Shown here: positions 53,111 to 57,652 of the stretch, piece by piece
Layout: each line of letters opens with the position of its first letter
Position numbering within the stretch: the stretch's first letter is position 1
IMG/VR virus record: IMGVR_UViG_3300036893_000002
Location: 1-62,337 of that record
Reading direction: 5' to 3' (one strand)
DNA: 62,337 nucleotides
From: a virus
The notes under the pieces: generated by a model
What the model saw: only the letters and a program-made list of their open reading frames with translations
Told to the model about the DNA's origin: nothing
Database searches by the model: none
Made by a program: the position numbers and the translations under genes

Positions 53111-53799
53111 ACTGGAAACTCCATTAGGGACTGTAACATAATATCATGAATCATCTGTCTCTCTTCCATTGACCAATAATCCCAGGCAATAGAAAAGTTA
53201 TAACCTGGTCTTAGAGAATGTAATGTCACTCTAACAGGATTAGTAGGGTCTCCTGATAATACCATAACTAAAGAAGACAATGTCTTAATCCAGGACTGAA
53301 AGATATCTACATCATATACATTAACATTTAGATAAAATCTAGTACTACCTTGTTCCCTTAGCTCTCTTTTTCTGGCCCTGAAATACATATCTGGTAAAAG
53401 ACCCCTTACAAAGGCCATATCTAATCTACCCAATTCCCCATAGACATTCTCACCCGTCCTATAAGGATATAAAACAGAAGCCTCACCTTCTGGCCTATCA
53501 AGAGGATGTCCAGAACAATACTCAGTAGACTTCATCCATATTCTATTATTAACTTCGTGTAATAGACTAATACCAGCCTGATCTATTGTAGACCAGTCTA
53601 TATTTTCTGGCCGCCCAAAAGGGAACTCCGGATCAATACTTACTTCTTGCTGGGCTCCAGGTATTTCTGAAGCAGGAACTCCAACAAATTCGGCCATAGT
53701 CTCCTGCCCTTCGGCATTGTCTCCCAAGTTCTCCATTTTAATCGATACCTCGGCAGCGGCCGGGCCAGAGATGATAGGTAAACCTTTATCATTTGACAC
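53107..53799 (-). CDS. Hypothetical protein of the leftward early-late group
   Basis: The product has 230 residues from a GTG at 53799 with AGAGGT upstream. An acidic N-terminal 55 residues is followed by a mixed alpha/beta part (F-Y-L-N-V-N-V-Y-D-V-D-I-F-Q-S-W-I, L-R-P-G-Y-N-F-S-I-A-W-D-Y-W). No motif is recognised. It overlaps the phosphatase start by 4 nt and the upstream stop by 11 nt. Confidence 0.5.
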   Translation of the reverse strand: MSNDKGLPIISGPAAAEVSIKMENLGDNAEGQETMAEFVGVPASEIPGAQQEVSIDPEFPFGRPENIDWSTIDQAGISLLHEVNNRIWMKSTEYCSGHPLDRPEGEASVLYPYRTGENVYGELGRLDMAFVRGLLPDMYFRARKRELREQGSTRFYLNVNVYDVDIFQSWIKTLSSLVMVLSGDPTNPVRVTLHSLRPGYNFSIAWDYWSMEERQMIHDIMLQSLMEFPV

Positions 53800-53989
53800 T
53801 TATACCTCTCACTGGTCCCCAAGCCATAGGCGGACCTGTTAGGATGGCTAATAAATTTGGCATTAATCTTCGTGGATGTTCATGAATCATATCTCGTACA
53901 CAATCCCACTCAGAAGAATCACTCCAAGTTCTCCAAGACAACCTATATCTCTTAGGAGGTCTATCTTCGTCCTTATATGAATAACTCAT
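53789..53989 (-). CDS. Small basic protein
   Basis: The product has 66 residues, rich in Arg and Trp (P-K-R-Y-R-L-S-W-R-T-W-S, H-E-H-P-R-R-L-M). It overlaps the next gene by 11 nt. There is no recognised family; nucleic-acid or protein binding by the basic surface is possible but unproven. Confidence 0.45.
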   Translation of the reverse strand: MSYSYKDEDRPPKRYRLSWRTWSDSSEWDCVRDMIHEHPRRLMPNLLAILTGPPMAWGPVRGISVK

Positions 53990-54024
53990 AAGTTAATAAT
54001 ACCATAAATTGTAAGAAGCACCAA

Positions 54025-54513
54025 CTATGATAGGTAAGCACTTATATATCGGTTAGGCCAGAAGGTATTTACAGCGGGTTTACAAGCAGCTATAGCAGAC
54101 TTAGTTAACTCTGGTTTACTATTTACAATACAATGAAGGTAGGCTACGAGGGATATATCACTTGGATTAGTATACTTCTCATCTATAGACTTAATAGCTA
54201 ATGCCAGCATATGACCTATAATAAACACCGACACAGCTCTATCTTTCTTACAATACTCAATCAATTCCTGGATCTGGGGAGTCTCATCAAGGATTTTACG
54301 CAGCATATCTATCCCACTTGCTAATCCACAAGTGACGGTAAATTCAATAGATTCAATGTGATCAATACAGGTCCTTAGCATTACCAAAGCCCTGCGGAGA
54401 TCTCCTTCAATGTCCCTTTCTCCATAGATCCCAGAAGCACACGATCCAGAGTATGAGCAAGGTAAGACATCCGCCAAGGTAAAGTTGTGAAGCTTCGTCA
54501 AGTCTGAAGACAT
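54025..54513 (-). CDS. Hypothetical protein, helical
   Basis: The product has 162 residues, helical with six cysteines and a central A-V-S-V-F-I-I-G-H-M-L-A-L-A-I helix. The upstream stop lies 3 nt before its ATG (tight coupling). No motif is recognised. Confidence 0.45.
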   Translation of the reverse strand: MSSDLTKLHNFTLADVLPCSYSGSCASGIYGERDIEGDLRRALVMLRTCIDHIESIEFTVTCGLASGIDMLRKILDETPQIQELIEYCKKDRAVSVFIIGHMLALAIKSIDEKYTNPSDISLVAYLHCIVNSKPELTKSAIAACKPAVNTFWPNRYISAYLS

Positions 54514-54516
54514 ACA

Positions 54517-54837
54517 TTATACAAGTCGTTCTTCTGAGTCATCATCTAAGTTAATAGAATCTAGAGTTCTATTATACTTTAAGTTATGACTCTGACAAAC
54601 AAGACCACTACCATACATACCATCCCAGTCATCACTACTTAATTGAACGTGACACTGAAGATGTTCCCTTAACCATTCGAATTCCTGTTCAGTTATATCT
54701 TTATAACACTGATCATTTATATAAGGCAGATCTGTCATTTCATTATATCTATAGACAGCATAGACAGAAGTCGGCTCCAGGAATCCCACCCGCACGCAGA
54801 ACTTCTCTGTCCCATAAATAAATAGAAATACAGGCAT
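54517..54837 (-). CDS. Hypothetical small protein
   Basis: The product has 106 residues. It starts with strands (V-F-L-F-I-Y-G-T-E-K-F-C-V-R-V-G) and has an acidic end (D-D-D-S-E-E-R-L-V). Three cysteines in the second half might bind metal. No family is recognised. An 85-nt gap upstream contains only AT-rich sequence. Confidence 0.45.
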   Translation of the reverse strand: MPVFLFIYGTEKFCVRVGFLEPTSVYAVYRYNEMTDLPYINDQCYKDITEQEFEWLREHLQCHVQLSSDDWDGMYGSGLVCQSHNLKYNRTLDSINLDDDSEERLV

Positions 54838-54922
54838 TTAAAAGCATTCTCCGCCCCGCAATTTTAAAATTCATTTTCCTAAGTCTAAGATAATCAATAA
54901 CTTAGTATGTAATATTTACACA

Positions 54923-55531
54923 CTAAACATCTCTTTCCTCTCCCATAATAGCATCAATTTCGGCTTTAACAGAAGAAGTTTCTAAGAAGATGTTCTTGTC
55001 AGCAGTTGAAAAGACCTCTTTATTGATCCCAGTGACTGGCTTCATAGCCTTAGCATGGGTCTGGCACGCAATAGAAGGGAATATGGGACACGCAAGGTCT
55101 ATCCAAGCCACTATGGGACATTCTCCGTGATCTTTCAGGAAAACGGCCTGGGACTCCAATATACGATGCTTAGAATGAGCTTCATAGTTAGGCTTATGGC
55201 CGTTTTCATACTCTGTTACCCAAGCTCCCACGGTAATGGGTATATGGCCAAGAGTCTTATTACTGGGTATCAATAGATAGAATTCCTCAGGCCCTAACGG
55301 ATCTACATCAAGGGAAGGATTAGAAGCTGAAAGATAACCAATAGGGCCAAGGATAAGATTAGAGTGTGGCATAAGAGCTTTTATTGCTGCGGCAAGAGCC
55401 ATTTGATGATTAGTCAAGCCAAGTCCTTCTGGAATAATTTCGTCAAAGATAACAGTTTGGTGTGTCTTAGGGTCAGTAAATACTGTCTTTCCATTTTCAT
55501 GGATTAGTTTACCTGGTTCCTTTTCTTCCAT
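54923..55531 (-). CDS. Hypothetical protein
   Basis: The product has 202 residues. It has strands at the start (K-L-I-H-E-N-G-K-T-V-F-T-D), a helix (N-H-Q-M-A-L-A-A-A-I-K-A-L), and two Cys near W-I-D-L-A-C-P-I-F-P-S-I-A-C. It ends G-E-E-R-D-V, similar to the upstream gene's end. No function is recognised. A GGAG ribosome site lies in the gap after the first leftward gene. Confidence 0.45.
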   Translation of the reverse strand: MEEKEPGKLIHENGKTVFTDPKTHQTVIFDEIIPEGLGLTNHQMALAAAIKALMPHSNLILGPIGYLSASNPSLDVDPLGPEEFYLLIPSNKTLGHIPITVGAWVTEYENGHKPNYEAHSKHRILESQAVFLKDHGECPIVAWIDLACPIFPSIACQTHAKAMKPVTGINKEVFSTADKNIFLETSSVKAEIDAIMGEERDV

Positions 55532-55543
55532 TTATTATCTCCT

Positions 55544-56005
55544 CTATATTTCCCTCTCTTCGCTTTCATCATACATATTTACAGCTTCTTCTGTCCTGAA
55601 GAGAATAGGTTCAGGAGAGTGATCAAGTATTGCATTATAGCGTTGGACAACATATCCAGGAGGAACAGCAGGGAAAGACGGATGGGCTAATAGGACACAT
55701 ATACAATATGTGTCATCGTCTTGGAATACCCTTGTAGGAAGAGAATCGGCTGGTATGTCAGGTGGAAGATACAACTGAGTACTACCTGTCATTATACCTA
55801 GTAATTCTGGAATAGGGATTACAAGTATCTTTTCCTGGCGGCCGTTTGCTCCATTGCTGAACAAGAATGCAGAGCTGGGCTGTGAGTTCTCCATTAACTT
55901 GGAAACAACAGCCTTAAGTTTATCTGAAGGACTTGTAAGTGAACTTGCAGGAGGGTAGATAGGCATACCATTCCAAAAGTCTTTGGAATCAGTAGTATCA
56001 CTCAT
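55544..56005 (-). CDS. Hypothetical protein, first gene of the leftward operon
   Basis: The product has 153 residues from ATG 56005, preceded by GGAGGT; an in-frame TTG at 56017 is the ribosome site region itself. It has strand-helix segments (K-I-L-V-I-P-I-P-E-L-L-G-I, D-D-T-Y-C-I-C-V-L-L-A) and an acidic tail S-E-E-R-E-I. It is the first gene after the TATACTAACCAG motif of the divergent region. The function is unknown. Confidence 0.5.
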   Translation of the reverse strand: MSDTTDSKDFWNGMPIYPPASSLTSPSDKLKAVVSKLMENSQPSSAFLFSNGANGRQEKILVIPIPELLGIMTGSTQLYLPPDIPADSLPTRVFQDDDTYCICVLLAHPSFPAVPPGYVVQRYNAILDHSPEPILFRTEEAVNMYDESEEREI

Positions 56006-56083
56006 AATTACCTCCAAGTATATAAAAGGCTTACATGCGAGAGCTAATTTCTTTTCAAGTCGATTCGATTTTATTGTATACGA

Positions 56084-56095
56084 CTGGTTAGTATA
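56084..56095 (-). promoter_or_regulatory. TATACTAACCAG motif, copy 5, head of leftward operon
   Basis: This is the exact minus-strand 12-mer at the divergence point, 78 nt before the first leftward ATG. This position is where the main leftward promoter should be, and it is the best argument that the motif is a promoter. Confidence 0.6.
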
Positions 56096-56097
56096 TA

Positions 56098-56127
56098 GAA
56101 AAGACCCTTGGCTAGTCGGGTTTTTTT
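56098..56127 (+). terminator. Terminator-like hairpin in the divergent region
   Basis: AAAAGACCC pairs with GGGTTTTTTT (one G-U), with an 11-nt loop and a T-run on the plus strand. No plus-strand gene lies upstream within the divergent region, so it may block antisense transcription out of the leftward operon or act as a leader. On the minus strand it could also terminate, but with a weaker T-run. Confidence 0.5.
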
Positions 56128-56178
56128 AAGCAACATGCGAGGCAGAAAATGCCAAGTGGTTAATAGCCTAGAGAATGA

Positions 56179-56228
56179 GAGAGTGAGAGGATTGGGATGA
56201 ACGTTTCGAGCCCACCCGGTTCACTCTC
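56179..56228 (+). other. Structured 50-nt element before the first rightward gene
   Basis: A 7-bp stem GAGAGTG/CACTCTC closes a 36-nt interior with a TGGG/CCCA inner pairing and an AACGTT palindrome. It is too short for tRNA. It lies 25 nt before the first plus-strand ATG and may be a leader structure or small RNA. A further small hairpin GGCA/TGCC lies at 56141-56153. Confidence 0.4.
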
Positions 56229-56252
56229 AAATTAAACTAAAGGAGAATGACA

Positions 56253-56423
56253 ATGAATACCATCAAGCTGTTGCGTTACTTCTACAGACTGGTCAGGTCA
56301 ATAAGAAGAGAACACAGGTCAACTTGGTATGATGCATTCGTTTACACATTCAACCATTTTGAGTTGGGTTGGGTGGAAGAATGTGATCACTTAGTGTTCA
56401 GATTTACATCTCACATATTGTAA
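56253..56423 (+). CDS. Small basic/aromatic protein, first rightward gene
   Basis: The product has 56 residues, beginning M-N-T-I-K-L-L-R-Y-F-Y-R-L and ending F-R-F-T-S-H-I-L. The start is supported by AAAGGAGAATGACA directly before ATG, the same leader seen at the next two genes. It has a high content of Arg, Tyr, Phe and His. No family is recognised. A perfect 9-bp hairpin follows the stop. Confidence 0.6.
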   Translation: MNTIKLLRYFYRLVRSIRREHRSTWYDAFVYTFNHFELGWVEECDHLVFRFTSHIL

Positions 56424-56435
56424 AGTTTCCATCTC

Positions 56436-56458
56436 ACTTAACTAGATTATAGTTAAGT
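56436..56458 (+). repeat. Intergenic perfect hairpin
   Basis: ACTTAACTA and TAGTTAAGT form a 9-bp perfect stem with a 5-nt loop, just after the 56-residue gene. There is no U-tract, so an RNA processing or stability element is more likely than a terminator. Confidence 0.6.
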
Positions 56459-56522
56459 AATGTATTTCTATAACCTATTCTTTATGAGTAGGTTATAGAA
56501 TGTACATTACACAATGTGTACA
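56458..56522 (+). promoter_or_regulatory. Composite regulatory element, copy 1 (hairpin plus TGTACA pair)
   Basis: TAATGTA/TACATTA outer arms enclose a 10-bp inner stem CTATAACCTA/TAGGTTATAG. Overlapping the 3' arm begins a 22-bp site bounded by TGTACA at 56501-56506 and 56517-56522. The ribosome site and ATG of the next gene follow. Copy 2 at 56886-56946 has the same order and spacing but different stem sequence, so the structure is what is kept. Confidence 0.65.
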
Positions 56523-56540
56523 GAGTAAAGGAGAATAACA

Positions 56541-56885
56541 ATGACGTTTCAATTCCGTCCGTTTGGTATTGGATTCACAGATCTAACAAAGGAGGACATT
56601 AAGAAAGCAGCTGTTACAACAGCATCAACTGTTGTTGGTTGCGGGATCATTGCTGTGTCCAAGTCTTTGGAATACACAGCTAATGGTCTTGTTGCTGCGG
56701 CGGATGTTGTTACGAGTGTGCATGATGGATTCATTGCTACTTCTCACAGCTATTGTGAGAAGAGCACTCCAGTTGCACAGAAGACTAACCTTTTCCTTCA
56801 TACTTACGCCGAGAAGTGTGCGATGAAGCGTAAGGAGAGGATGGTAAAGTATCATGCTGTTCACATGTCTAAAGTGAACAATTAG
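56541..56885 (+). CDS. Hypothetical protein
   Basis: The product has 114 residues with the leader AAAGGAGAATAACA before ATG. A helix rich in Ala/Thr/Val (K-K-A-A-V-T-T-A-S-T-V-V-G-C-G-I-I-A-V) is followed by helical, basic, Cys/His-containing sequence ending K-Y-H-A-V-H-M-S-K-V. No family is recognised. It is flanked by two copies of the composite hairpin/TGTACA element. Confidence 0.6.
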   Translation: MTFQFRPFGIGFTDLTKEDIKKAAVTTASTVVGCGIIAVSKSLEYTANGLVAAADVVTSVHDGFIATSHSYCEKSTPVAQKTNLFLHTYAEKCAMKRKERMVKYHAVHMSKVNN

Positions 56886-56946
56886 TAATGTATCTTACCA
56901 GCCTATTCGCAGTAGGCTGGTGAATGTACATTATGTAATATGTACA
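56886..56946 (+). promoter_or_regulatory. Composite regulatory element, copy 2
   Basis: TAATGTA/TACATTA arms enclose a 9-bp stem ACCAGCCTA/TAGGCTGGT. A TGTACA pair at 56925-56930 and 56941-56946 gives the same 22-bp span as copy 1. It is followed by AAGGAGAATACCA and ATG. The stem is fully changed relative to copy 1 yet still pairs, which is compensatory-type evidence for a real RNA structure. Confidence 0.65.
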
Positions 56947-56965
56947 GATTACAAGGAGAATACCA

Positions 56966-57127
56966 ATGACTGCATCTATGCGTCGGCGTATCTTTGGAAC
57001 AGAGGATATGTACAAGCCTGTTGTGGTTCGGACTGTTCCACCTCCGACCACATTCAAGCTGGGGAGGATTGCTGTTATCACTGTTGACAAGAACTGGAAG
57101 CCTCTTGTCAGAAAGGAGGGCAAGTAA
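56966..57127 (+). CDS. Small basic protein
   Basis: The product has 53 residues starting M-T-A-S-M-R-R-R-I-F-G and ending L-V-R-K-E-G-K. It has strands (V-V-V-R-T-V, R-I-A-V-I-T-V) that could form a small beta barrel. The start follows AAGGAGAATACCA. The stop is 1 nt before the next ATG. The function is unknown. Confidence 0.6.
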   Translation: MTASMRRRIFGTEDMYKPVVVRTVPPPTTFKLGRIAVITVDKNWKPLVRKEGK

Positions 57128-57128
57128 T

Positions 57129-57251
57129 ATGGATCAGTTCACTCAAGCAGCTGAGAAGTTGGTGTTCATTGCTCCATTATTGCCGTGGATTGGCATGGCA
57201 ATAACGGTAGTGGTAGTGACAGTGTGGTCCCACATCGTGGGGAAGGAGTAG
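57129..57251 (+). CDS. Single-span small membrane protein
   Basis: The product has 40 residues. A hydrophobic stretch from about 11 to 33 (LVFIAPLLPWIGMAITVVVVTVW) forms one membrane helix with a short charged end. The upstream stop is coupled (TAATATG), and AAGGAGGGCAAG provides the ribosome site. Small membrane proteins of this kind in phages include holins, antiholins and host-modifying peptides; which applies cannot be told. Confidence 0.6.
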   Translation: MDQFTQAAEKLVFIAPLLPWIGMAITVVVVTVWSHIVGKE

Positions 57252-57289
57252 CAAGGATCTTAATGAAGCATTGTCTCATTGAGATCTTG
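57252..57289 (+). repeat. Intergenic long hairpin
   Basis: CAAGGATCTTAATGA pairs with TCATTGAGATCTTG (one bulge and one mismatch) around a 10-nt loop. It lies directly after the membrane protein stop, with no T-run following. Confidence 0.6.
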
Positions 57290-57356
57290 AACTCGTTGTT
57301 AGGCTCACGTTTTACCGTGGTAGATGTAGAAGTATAAGTCTAAGGAGAATAACGTG

Positions 57357-57587
57357 ATGAAAAGCTATTTGGTTGACATTGACCTTGCCGTTACGTCTTA
57401 TCAGTCCTTGCTACCGTATATTCATTTGTTAGGGAGGCGAAAGGGATATTTTGAGGCTAAAACCACGAATAATCAGAGTGCTGTATTTCGTGGTTTTATC
57501 TCCAACCTGTCCGAGCTTGAGAAGATCTGTAAGGACTTGGAACACATCGGTGGGTATTACCACTGTACTGTTCGAGTTATGTTGTAA
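57357..57587 (+). CDS. Hypothetical small protein
   Basis: The product has 76 residues from ATG 57357 (AAGGAGAA is 7 nt upstream; GTG at 57354 is the alternative). The pattern strand-helix-strand-helix-strand (Y-L-V-D-I-D-L-A, S-E-L-E-K-I-C-K-D-L-E, H-C-T-V-R-V) suggests a compact alpha/beta domain, perhaps ferredoxin-like. No family is recognised. Confidence 0.6.
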   Translation: MKSYLVDIDLAVTSYQSLLPYIHLLGRRKGYFEAKTTNNQSAVFRGFISNLSELEKICKDLEHIGGYYHCTVRVML

Positions 57588-57652
57588 TTGTATTTGCTGT
57601 ATGCATGGCGGGAGCTAGCTCCGGCTAAGTCTAGCACACCAAGAGGTGAGTT

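Noticed and set aside
55544-56017. TTG start at 56017 for the first leftward gene
   Set aside because: Codons 1-4 of that extension are the GGAGGT ribosome site itself, which serves the ATG at 56005.
56179-56228. tRNA-like appearance of the GAGAGTG/CACTCTC element
   Set aside because: The interior is only 36 nt, with no anticodon arm or T-arm of normal length and no CCA-type end.
56549-57123. Minus-strand frames under the small rightward genes
   Set aside because: They run across the hairpin elements, lack ribosome sites and oppose plus-strand genes with strong, conserved leaders.
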